The position numbers and the translations under genes were made by a program. Below the pieces are notes generated by a model. That model worked only from the letters and a program-made list of their open reading frames with translations. It was not told the origin of the DNA and ran no database searches. Positions 44,124-53,489 of a DNA stretch of 64,000 nt are shown piece after piece (the stretch's first letter is position 1; the number at the start of each line of letters is the position of its first letter). This DNA comes from Lithodes maja (Eukaryota; Arthropoda; Malacostraca; Decapoda; Lithodidae), in NCBI GenBank assembly GCA_037953745.1, contig JBAKBP010007403.1:36334-100333 (forward strand), written 5' to 3'.

Positions 44124-45491
44124 TCAAAAGAATGCAAGGGATTGTCCACCGAAGAAGTAACAGATTGTTTTCATTTGAATAGCAGACGTTTGCACAACAA
44201 CCCTCTTTGGCGGATCCATATCCTCTGTTGGTTGGAGCAACTTCTGTGCCACTACACCATTTTCTTCTAGAGTCATAGATCCTGAGTTATCAAATAGAGC
44301 CAAAGGGATAAGGCGCTCACTTAGATACCAGAGAGGGCCTTGAAACTTCCCGACTGTTGCTGCATAAATCTTTGGATGAATGGTGTGGTATTTTTGGAAT
44401 TCTTTCAAACAGCCAGAGGTCTTGTCCAGGAGCAAGATGGGGCATAAGAGCGAGGAACCAGGCCTTGAGATATACCTTGATGACAAAGCCACATACCGCC
44501 TTCAGGTTGGTCTCCTCATGTAGAGGTAACTTGAATTGAGCCCAGAACATCCAGACCTTCAAAGAATAGATAGCTTTGGCCATCCACCTGTCCTGATGGA
44601 GGGCTCCTGGAGCCCTAAAGCGGATCCCACAAGGAGGAATCCCACCAAGGAAGATGATGGATAGCTCCAGGAGGTCTTGATACCCGTCCCTAGGCTGTTG
44701 GATCATAAGTTGCACACTTAATGGTCTCGTCTGCAATCTCCTGCAACCAGGGATCTGGGTAAGTGTCCATCGACGATGAAGGGATACTTTGGTTAATTAA
44801 CCTCCATTTCTGTTGGAAACGTTTGAACATCAGGATATCAGAACCTGTTGACGATCCCATCACTGATGAGAAGGCTGCTTCCAACACAATCTCAAAGATG
44901 GGATGTCGACAGGCTAAATGTAAAAGTTCCTTCTCCATCTTCTGTTCCACTAGAGTACAAGCTCCATTTACTTGACCTGTAGTGGGCGCTCGGTTATGGC
45001 CTTGGCGTTGCTCGGGGCCTTGGGGTTGTTCGGCCAGGGAGTCTGGGGAACAACAACAACAACAACTTGACCTGTAGTGTATTGGCTGCTGTTGTGTCGA
45101 AACACATCGCAATGACACAGTCTTTTAGCAACCATTCTTCAATGGACTCATTGACAGCATTCGCTATAGACTTAACAGTACCAGATGATAGTTTTTGGAC
45201 CCTGAGGAGCTGGGTTGCATCACCTGCTGAAAGCAGGATTGGAAGACGATCAACAACACCCTTTCCCATAATGTCTGTCATCATCTTGCCATCCCAGGGG
45301 ATGACAAGTGGCGCCATGGGGGAAAACTTCTCTTTGATTATAGCTGCAATGTTCTTCCGGTGCTGGATTCGATGGCGACGAATTGAGGACCGACTGGTGG
45401 TCAATGGTGCGATCTCATGGGCCAAGCTATGAGCATTAAATGCCAGGATGTACACCGCATTCCGATCAGAGACCTTGGTCCGATCAAGCAT
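44124..45491 (-). pseudogene. Transposase-like multicopy protein, decayed and interrupted
   Basis: Minus-strand fragments in order: MLDRTKVSDRNAVYIL, SSIRRHRIQHRKNIAAIIKE, VIPWDGKMMTDI, LSAGDATQLLRVQKLSSGT, IAMCFDTTAANT, [80-bp insert], NGACTLVEQKMEKELLHLAC, HPIFEIVLEAAFSSVMGSS, KRFQQKW, ELLELSIIFLGG, RWMAKAIYSLKVWMFWAQF, VYLKAWFLALMPHLAP and LWYLSERLIPLALFD. The CFDTT...NGAC...LACRH order recurs in a family I remember only as unnamed multi-copy proteins of insects and crustaceans. An RNase H-like transposase fold is plausible (Asp in CFDTT, His after LACRH) but unproven. Frameshifts occur at the insertion and downstream near 44720 and 44490. No TIRs identified. Confidence 0.5.
44985..45064 (+). 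mobile_element. Retroposed tail R, copy 2 (very short)
   Basis: 80-bp 5'-truncated copy (GGCGCTCGGTTATGGCC to (AAC)n) flanked by a 15-bp duplication ACTTGACCTGTAGTG (44970-44984 and 45065-45079). It interrupts the transposase-like pseudogene on the other strand. Confidence 0.8.
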
Positions 45492-46105
45492 TGCAGAGAC
45501 ATTTTGATTGACTGAGTATTTTTGTTTTTACCCAATACATTCATAATATAGAGAAGCCATGAAAAACAGTCAAATGAGTGCACACTATAGCCATTTTCGT
45601 AAGTTTGTGTCCCTCTAAACACGTATTTTAGTGCCCCAAACATAGCCTAATGCTCGAACACCATGGACTTTTTCCGTAACACATAGTCTAATTTTGGTTT
45701 GAGAAATGATTTTGTTGTTTCCTTTCAATGTTGTATGCTTGTTTTTGAGGCCAGTGAGTGCACACTACACTATGTACATGATGTGCACACTACACTATGT
45801 ACATGATGTCATAATGTATAAGTAAGGTGACACTTATTTGTTTATGCACACTAGTAATATTTGTCTTAGTTTTCTTTTATTCCACCATCAATACAAATAT
45901 TTACACACATATTTAAACTTTTCTATATACAATGTTGCATCTCTTTCACACATGACATCGGCAAATCCGGGTGTCACACATACCGTTCAAAGTAGCCTGC
46001 CGATCTCGGCTGTGAAGTGGGCATGGTAATTCATATTATCACTAACCCACCAATTAACTTACAAATGTACCTAATTACTGAACTAAATGTAACTAATGAA
46101 TAATT
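45492..46105. other. Unannotated stretch with a 25-bp tandem duplication
   Basis: A 25-base unit beginning GTGCACACTACACTATG occurs twice in tandem (45758-45782, 45783-45807). Nothing else recognised. Confidence 0.6.
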
Positions 46106-46107
46106 AT

Positions 46108-46186
46108 GTGTGGTACTCCAAGGATTAGAACCTAGGATACTCACACCAAAATTCCGCGCACTAACCAGTACGCTATCAAGACAGTT
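46108..46186 (-). repeat. tRNA-like sequence (SINE head)
   Basis: The minus strand has GATAGCGTACTGGTTAGTGC as an A-box region and GGTTCTAATCC as a mutated B box, with GGTGTGAGTATCCTAGGTTC shared with 42296-42372. Confidence 0.5.
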
Positions 46187-47046
46187 ATAGTCAGAAGTAA
46201 CTAATATTTTGAGTACTGATCAGCTAGAGGTTTGACACATGCTGCAAAATTGGATTTGACGAAATCCCATTTACGATTTGTTTGCGATTTGTAAAAATTC
46301 CGGATATATATATACTGTATAATCTGTATATACGTCGTTGGCACAGGCCGCGTTGAAATGGCTCGACGCATATGGATATCATTGGCAGACAAGGAGTTAA
46401 ACATTAAAAGTATGTAGGTGAGGACAAATAAGATGAGGAAGAATTGGAATGAAACAGAGCAAAGTGAGAGGGAAGAGGAGATTGAGAGATCTGAGGAAGA
46501 AGGGGAAGGTTAGGAGGCGGAAGGAAGGAGGGTGAAGGCAGGGAGGCACTACGAGTTTAAGAGAAGAATTAGAAGGGGATTTCTGGATTTTTCTCTGTAA
46601 ATATATAAAAAGTCTTAGTAGACAGTGATACATTTTTACACTATTGGACGTATGACAAATTACATTTGTTTTCCGTATTCTATGGGCATTGCTTTTAATC
46701 CTATCAAGTGCAAACAGAACGCATGGAGTATATATTGGTGAAAAGTTTCTGATGCTTCCTCACATATATAGCAATAATATAAAATAAAATATATATTACA
46801 GACAACAATAGAAAGAATCCAAATACATAGAATACGGGCAAAGGCAAGAGTAGCTACAACGAGTAGTAGAGAGAGTGTAGGGGCTGGGCTCTGGTGAGTG
46901 AACCAGAGCGAGGAAAGTAAATGAAGCTGAAATGATGAACGATTTTAGGGCAGTAGGTAGAGTGCAGGATCAGTGAGATTTATAAGGGAAGCGAAATAAA
47001 TCAAAATATAATTAAATTTCCCAACACCAAACTATAACCACACTAC
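46187..47046. other. Unannotated stretch
   Basis: No feature recognised. An LTR belonging to the adjacent element would be expected here but I see none. Confidence 0.45.
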
Positions 47047-47278
47047 CTAATTTACATAACTACTGCTAACGGCAGAAAACGTATTAACAGGGCACCACAA
47101 ATGAAAGGTTGATTGATCTAGTTCCGGGACAACATAATCTGCTATTACATTGTTCTTCCCCTTTATGTGGTGAATGTCCAGTTTATATGGTTGCAAAGCC
47201 AAGCACCATCTCATTAACCATTGATTAGAGTTTTTCATTGTACACAAGAATTTCAAGGGGTTGTGATCAGTATACACT
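47047..47278 (-). pseudogene. RNase H C-terminal part, Gmr1-like copy 3
   Basis: Resumes after the LINE insertion with VYTDHNPLKFLCTMKN, RWCLALQPYKLDIHHIKGKN and NVIADYVV. These carry the third and fourth RNase H acidic residues (Asp of TDHNPL and of VIAD). The usual ADCLSR ending is altered to ADYVV. A short C-terminal extension runs to the stop at 47047-47049. Confidence 0.75.
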
Positions 47279-49012
47279 TTTTTTTTTTTTTTTTTTTTTC
47301 TATGTGATTGAGGGAGGCAAAAGGCATAACTGCCTATAGCGAGTGCCTCCCCCATAGTTGAAAGAGTGACAGGGCCAAAATCAAGGGACGTTTGAGCCAA
47401 AATGCCTGGACACACGGAGTTTGAAGCAATTTAAGTCATAGGAAGAGGGAAAGACTGATTCTGGGAGAGAGTTCCAGAGCTCAGATGTTGAGTAGAAGAA
47501 AGTTTGAGAGTAACGTTTCACTCTTGGGTTGGAGAGTTGCACAGAGTAGGGGTGGGATTGAGTTGCAAGACGGGTACCACGTGCCCTACGTAAAGGAGGT
47601 GGTATGCACTGGGATAGCTCTGAGGAACACTGATTATTATAGTAGCGATAGAATAGCGAGAGAGATGCAACATTGCGGCGGAGAGAGAGAGATTGCAGAG
47701 AGTTGGTGAGTGGACGGGAGTTAATGATACGAAAGGCCTTCCTTTCAACTTTGTCTAGGAGAGCGGTGTGAGAGGAACCTCCCCACACATGTGAACAATA
47801 CTCAATACAAGGGCGCACTATGCCCCTGTACAGAGCAAGAAGCTGTGCAGGGGAAAAGAACCCCCTAAGGCGATTGAGCACACCCAGCTTCTGGGAGGCT
47901 GCCTTAGCAAGACTGGTAATATGGTCCTTCCAAATGAGAGCAGAAGAAAAAGAGACACCAAGAATATTGAGAGAAGATGAAGGGTTGATTTTTGTATTGT
48001 TGAAGAATAAGGGATAGTCCGCTGGGAGATCCTGACGGGTAGATAGATGGAGAAATTGGGTTTTGGAAGCATTAAAGTTAACAAGGTTTTCTCTGCCCCA
48101 ATTGGAAATAGTATTTAGATCAGAATTTAAGAGTTCTATGGCTTCATTACGTTTGTCGTTGAGGGATTGCTGGCTGGGGCGTTCTGAAAAACTAATGGAG
48201 TAGTGTAAGGTTGAGTCGTCTGCGTATGAATGGATGGGAATTAAGGTACAGTTAAGGAGATCATTTATAAAAATTAGAAAGAGAATAGGAGATAGGACAG
48301 AGCCCTGAGGAACACCGGAGTTTATAGGGTGAGGAAGTGAACAATGGCCGTCCACAACCGCAGCTATGGAACGGCCGGAAAGGAAATTAGAGACAAAGGC
48401 ACAGATGGAGGGATAGAAACCGAAGGAGGGTAGTTTAGAAATTAAAGATTTATGCCAGACTCTATCGAAGGCTTTCGATATGTCTAGTGCAATAGAAAAA
48501 GTCTCACCGAAGTCCCGAAAGGAGGATGACCAAGAGTTAGTAAGATATGAAAGAAGATCACCAGTAGAGCGACCCTTAAGGAAGCCATACTGGCGATCTG
48601 AGAGCAGATTATGAGAAGAGAAATGCTTAAGAAATTTGGAAGCAAGAATAGTTTCAAAAACTTTAGAAAGACAAGAGATAAGAGCAATTGGACGATAGTT
48701 GGAGGGTTGAGAGCGGTCACCCTTCTTTGGGACAGGTTGAATGTGAGCAAACTTCCAGCATGAAGGGAAGACGTTAGAGGATAGACAGAGACGAAAGAGT
48801 TTGCCTAGGCAGGGAGTCAGCACGGAAGCACAGTTTTTGAGAACAACAGGAGGAACACCGTCCGGACCGTACGCCTTATTAGTGTTAAGCCCAGAGAGGG
48901 TAGAAAGTACATCTTTAGAAGAGATTAGGATATTAGGCATAAGTAAGAGAGAGGAGGGCGGAGAGGGAGGAATAGCACCGGAATCATCCAAGGTGGAGTT
49001 TCTAGCAAAAGT
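47279..49012 (-). mobile_element. LINE A, recent 5'-truncated copy in RNase H of copy 3
   Basis: Ends in a 22-base A-tract (T-run on plus, 47279-47300) and starts near 49012. The flanks share an imperfect AAGT...ATAC duplication. The interruption falls between HFPIQV and YTDHNPL of the RNase H. Confidence 0.9.
47381..49012 (-). CDS. LINE A reverse transcriptase (5'-truncated, uninterrupted)
   Basis: About 540 codons open with no stop; the first residues of the longer open frame (to 49054) derive from the host RNase H. RT blocks are NTNKAYGPDGVPPVVLKN, SNYRPIALISCLSKVFE, QYGFLKGRSTGDLLSYL, IALDISKAFDRVWHKSL, SGVPQGSVLSPILFLIFIND and the catalytic SYADDSTLHYS. The thumb and C-terminal domain end in LNCFKLRVSRHFGSNVP. 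The endonuclease part is missing because of 5' truncation. With the copies at 4.6 and 58.9 kb it differs only slightly, so a source copy was probably active recently. It has no promoter of its own here. Confidence 0.85.
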   Translation of the reverse strand, partial: TFARNSTLDDSGAIPPSPPSSLLLMPNILISSKDVLSTLSGLNTNKAYGPDGVPPVVLKNCASVLTPCLGKLFRLCLSSNVFPSCWKFAHIQPVPKKGDRSQPSNYRPIALISCLSKVFETILASKFLKHFSSHNLLSDRQYGFLKGRSTGDLLSYLTNSWSSSFRDFGETFSIALDISKAFDRVWHKSLISKLPSFGFYPSICAFVSNFLSGRSIAAVVDGHCSLPHPINSGVPQGSVLSPILFLIFINDLLNCTLIPIHSYADDSTLHYSISFSERPSQQSLNDKRNEAIELLNSDLNTISNWGRENLVNFNASKTQFLHLSTRQDLPADYPLFFNNTKINPSSSLNILGVSFSSALIWKDHITSLAKAASQKLGVLNRLRGFFSPAQLLALYRGIVRPCIEYCSHVWGGSSHTALLDKVERKAFRIINSRPLTNSLQSLSLRRNVASLSLFYRYYNNQCSSELSQCIPPPLRRARGTRLATQSHPYSVQLSNPRVKRYSQTFFYSTSELWNSLPESVFPSSYDLNCFKLRVSRHFGSNVP

Positions 49013-50036
49013 ATGGTACTTGTATGGGGAAATGTGAGCCACTGATATACACATTAAACTTGTCTACTACAAAAATCAAGGCAAAACACTCTTTCTCTAT
49101 GGTGCTATAATGTCTCTGATAAGGTTTGAATTTACCGGATGCATAGCAAACAGGATGCAACACTTCATCATCATCCAACTGCATCAAAACTGCCCCTACA
49201 CCAACATCGCTTGCATCAACTTGAACTTTGAAAGGCTTGTCAAACTGAGGAGATTTTAGAATGGGTGCGTTAATTAGCAGTGAACGGATCCTACTAAAGG
49301 ATTCCTGGCACTATTCAGTCCACACAAATTTTTTCTTGGGACTAATTAAGTCGGTTAGGGGGCTGGAAATGTCAGCAAAGTTTGGCACAAATCAACGATA
49401 GTAACCGGCCATACCCAAAGAGCGCATCACCGCCTTGCGGTCATGGGGGCCAGGCAGTGTAGAGATGGCCTCAACCTTAGCGGTTACTGGGCTGACTTCT
49501 CCCTCTCCAACCACGTGACCCAGAAATATCAGCTTGGCATGACCGAACTCACTCTTGGTCAAGTTGACAGTGAGCCCTGCCATTGATAAGTTGGAGAAGA
49601 GGGCTTGTAGTTGTTGTAGATGTTCTTGCCAAGACTCGCTGTAGACCACACTGTCATCGAGGTAAGACTGCACTCCCTGTAGGCCATCCGTCACCCGGTG
49701 GATCAATCGCTGTAAGGTGGCGGGTGCATTCACTATACCAAACGGCATAACGGTATAATGAAATAAACCGTCTAGGGTGACAAAGGCAGAGATTCGCTTA
49801 GCCCTCTCAGACAACTTGATCTGGTAGTATCCTTTTAGCAAGTCTATCTTCGAGATGTAGTGCGTTCCTCCCAGCCGGTCCAGCAGATCATCAATCCTTG
49901 GCAGAGGGTAGCAATCCTGACGGGTGAGCTGGTTAACACGGCGGTAGTCAGTACACATTCTGTATGTGTACATCCGGTTTGTCCACCAGTAGGCAGGGAG
50001 ATGCCCACTCACTGTCGCTTCTCTCCACCAAACCAT
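49013..50036 (-). pseudogene. Reverse transcriptase and RNase H N-terminal part, Gmr1-like copy 3
   Basis: RT palm and fingers: CTDYRRVNQLTRQDCYPLPR, YISKIDLLKGYYQIKL, FHYTVMPFGIVNAPATLQR and the catalytic VQSYLDDSVVYS, then FLGHVVGEGEVSPV and RSLGMAGYYR. Two in-frame stops follow (after GYYR and after KFVWTE). RNase H begins with QVDASDVGVGAVLMQL and IEKECFALIFVVDKF, containing its first Asp and the Glu. The RT is joined to the upstream integrase frame by a frameshift near 49950-49990. Function would be cDNA synthesis; this copy is inactive. Confidence 0.82.
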
Positions 50037-51411
50037 GTGCCATCAGGAAGTCCACCTCACGTTGCAAGGCCTCACGCTTCCCCGGATTGGCACGGTAGGG
50101 GTGCTGCTTAACAGGGATGGCCCCATCGGTCAGCACCACATCGTGCTCCACCAGAGGACACTGCTGGGGAACATCTCCAAACATCTGTGGAAACTGGACA
50201 AGCAGGCACTGCAGGTCACCACACTGGTCAGATGACAAGTGCTGAAACTTCAAATGGGGATGAGCTAGGAAAGCAGAGTTTTGCATTGTACTATCCTGAG
50301 ACAAAGGGAGGTCATTATGCTCCATTAACTTGACTTCCTCTAGTTCACCTTCACTAAAGTTTTCCACAGCTTTCAGGTTAAGGACCTTATTATTAACAAC
50401 ATTATCCCTAACGTGATAGGCCTTCAGTAAGTTGACATGCACAAGTCTTTCCGACTTTCTACGATCAGGAGTTTTCAGGACATAGTTGACATTACTGATC
50501 TTTTTATGCACAACATATGGCCCATTATATTTACTCTGTAAAGGCTTCTTAGGTATAGGCAATAAGGCTAGCACAAGATCACCTGGCTGAAAATCCCTGA
50601 CAACTTTATTCTTGTCATAATGAAATTTAATTTTATCCTGAGACTGCTCTAGATTCTTCATTGCAAGAGTTACTGCAGATTTCAGTCTAGACTTAAATTG
50701 GTGAACATATGTGAGAAGGGTTTTTTCAGGATTAGCATCTAACCAAGTGTCCCTTAGGACTTTCAAAGGACCTCTGACTTCATGTCCAAACACAAGCTGA
50801 AATGGTGAAAATCCTAAAGAATCCTGTACACTACTCCTCACAGCAAACAAAACAAAATGAATGCCCTCATCCCAGTCAGCACTGTTCTCTTCACAGTACT
50901 TAGTAAGCATAGATTTGAGGGTCTGATGGAACCTCTCTAATGCACCCTGGGATTGAGGGTGACTGGCTGTGGAATGGTACTGGTGTACTCCCAACGCTTC
51001 CATAGTTTGCTTGAAGAGCTGAGAGGTAAAGTTACTACCCAAATCTGACTGTACCACACACGGAATTCCATACTGTGTGAAAAATTTACTGAGAGCCTTT
51101 ACTATGTTTTGGGAAGTTATACGTCTCAAGGGGAAAACCTCAGGGTACCTAGTGGTGGAACACATGACGGTTAACAAGTATTCATTACCACCTCGTGTTT
51201 TTGGCAAAGGTCCTACACAGTCAATTATGACCCTACTAAAGGGTTCATCAGTTACCGGAATGGGGTTTAAGGGTGCAGGCTTTACAGGCTGGTTAGGTTT
51301 TCTAGCAATTTGACACTCATGACAAGATTTACAAAAAGATCTGACGGATTGTTTCATTCTTGGCCAAAAGAAGTTTCTGAGTATCTTGTTATAGGTCTTG
51401 TTTACACCCAA
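49948..51411 (-). pseudogene. Integrase with GPY/F module, leading into RT, Gmr1-like copy 3
   Basis: Starts within the HHCC zinc-binding domain (GVNKTYNKILRNFFWPRM, CKSCHECQIA; the first His lies just upstream in AHDLSGGHLG). The catalytic core carries Asp in IDCVGPLPKT, Asp in QSDLGSNF and Glu in SQGALERFHQ (DDE). The FSPFQLVFGHEVRGPL block and a GPY/F module (KYNGPYVVHKK) follow, then PDRRKSERLVHVNLLKAYH. After a linker (QCGDLQCLLVQFPQ) the same frame enters RT (PYRANPGKREALQREVDFLM, SPCLLVDKPD). This contiguity is direct evidence for IN preceding RT. Confidence 0.88.
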
Positions 51412-51454
51412 ATGTCCTCCACTAAGGTCATGAGCAATGGAAATGACGTCTGAC

Positions 51455-52753
51455 CTATATTATGGAGGGGACAACTATCTGATGCATTTCTTGCCAGGTT
51501 TCATCAGCTGGCACATTAGGGGGTCTATTCTTACGCATTAAAATACCATTGGAGATATAAAAGCACCGAGGATCATTCCCTATTTCTGACTCTTCCACAG
51601 CTTTGTCAAAATATAGTGACAGTTCAGAGTCCTGCTTCTGAGCCTCCTTCAGTTTTTGAGAGTCAATGGGAATCTTGCTCATTTCCTCTAGATCGGCATT
51701 ATCCGCAAATAGTGAAGAAGTGTCTAAGTCAATATCATGATTATTCTTTGGTTTGTTACTTTGGTTACCTGCCTTACTCCTAGTGACTACACACGAGGGA
51801 AACAAATTAAGATATTGATCCTCAAGTTGTTCAGTATTATTGCAAGAAGAGGGAAGGGAGGTAACAATGGGGTCTGGTATCACTTTTCCCCCAGCAATAA
51901 AATTTCCCATCAAAAAGTTAACCCCTTCTACAGGAAGTGAATCTTGAATCCCAACAACATAATACCCACTAGCAAACTCAGATGTCAGATATACCCTTGC
52001 CAGAGGAACAGCAAGACTCCCACCAACTCCCTGAATGAGTACACTCTGGCCCAAGAAACAGTCCTCCAAACCGGGCATCACACCCTTTAACATGAGGCTG
52101 TGAGAAGTGCCAGTGTCTCTTAGAATATGAATAGGACAGTTAGTGGAAGAATCAGAAGAAGAAACTGATCCTGTGGAAAGAAAGGGTTTAAACTGAGTAG
52201 AACTGCTAGGTGAAATATCAGAGAAAGCCTGGCTTTGAGAACGAACAATGTCAGAACTGGCAGTCAACACTGGTATATTAGAATGGGATACTGGTACACT
52301 ATTAGCATTAGTCAGGGGGGAAGTAGCTAAAACTGCACCTCTTTCCTGTTGTCGGGTTTTAGCTTTTAATTTAGGACAATCTCTGAGGTGATGTCCCGGT
52401 TGTTTACAGTAGGCACAAATCAAAGGTCCAGTAGGTTTGATGGAGGGGTTAGGGGATTTACCTGGTGCAGGCTTACCATTTCCATTGCTCCCAGAGACCA
52501 CCCTTGAGACTGGCTGGGAGACACCAGGACCATACCTACCACCAGGAGAGTGAAATCCACCACCACCACCACGAGGGCTAGCACCTGAGTCAGTGTAGGT
52601 GCCAGGCCCTGTCTGTCCCATCCTGAAAGAAGAGTCACCATGGGTTAATCTATAATTCTCAGCCAAAGTAGCTGCCTTGTCCACTGTCTGCACTTCTCTT
52701 TCCTGCAGGTACATTTTTAATGATAGAGGGACTTTGCGGAGAAAATTCTTCAA
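51455..52753 (-). pseudogene. Gag nucleocapsid and protease, Gmr1-like copy 3
   Basis: Includes the end of the SCAN-like segment (LRKVPLSLKMYLQEREV), a Gly/Ser/Pro-rich linker, a CCHC knuckle CAYCKQPGHHLRDC and a protease-like HILRDTGTSHSLML with VNFLMGN. The canonical DTGA is DTGT. The frame ends at 51455 and integrase resumes in another frame, so a frameshift separates them. Confidence 0.78.
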
Positions 52754-53489
52754 GCATAATTAACTGGCTCAACTGTGCAAATGTAGTAATTTTACTAGCT
52801 CTTAACCAACTCAGAATTTGTCTCTCTTTTTCTTTTACAAACTCTAAATAGGATTGTTTTTCACCCTTTTAAGACTTCTGAAGTCTTGACGGTGGGTTTC
52901 AGGAACCTGATCATAAACAGCTAATACTGACGTTTTTAATGTCTCATAGGTTAAGTCTAGGCTAGGGAGGTTTGTATACACCTGTTTTGCATGTCCTACA
53001 AAAGCAGTTTGGGCCAGAAATGCCCACTGATCACTAGGCCATTTGAGTTGATTGGCTGCCTTCTGAAAAAGAATGAAGAATTGCTCCGGGTCAGTCTCAT
53101 CGAAACTAGGTACAAATTTCAAGCTATGCCCCTTATCAGAAAATGGTTTGTTGGCAAAAGACTCACTTTCTTTTTGTTTACCATCTTGTTTCAACTTTAG
53201 CATTCGCTCTTCATGTGCTCTCTCACGTACTTTCTCCTCAAGATCCCTTTGTTTTTGCTCCAACTGAATTTCTGTCTCACGTTCTCTTTGCGCAATCTCT
53301 CGTTGTCTTTGTTCCCTGTTGGCTTTTGCATTTTCTAGCTCCAATAATTTCAATCTCATCCATGCATCACTACCCCCTTCCTCTACACACAACTGATAGG
53401 CTGCCTCAGACAAAACACCATCCTTCACTAGTTTATTGATGACACTCTTTCTAATCTCACCTTTGTTTTCACTAGTTTTATATGGTGCT
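52754..53489 (-). pseudogene. Gag N-terminal and SCAN-like segment, Gmr1-like copy 3
   Basis: Open from the LTR edge (APYKTSENKGEIRKSVINK) through a long Gln/Glu/Arg coiled coil (NREQRQREIAQRERETEIQL) to a capsid-like part (LKFVPSFDETDPEQFFILF, AVYDQVPETHRQDFRSLKR). A frameshift near 52860 is followed by QILSWLRASKITTFAQLSQL and IMLEEF, equivalent to the SCAN-like stretch of copies 1 and 2. Another shift near 52750 joins the nucleocapsid frame. Particle-forming protein, inactivated. Confidence 0.75.
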
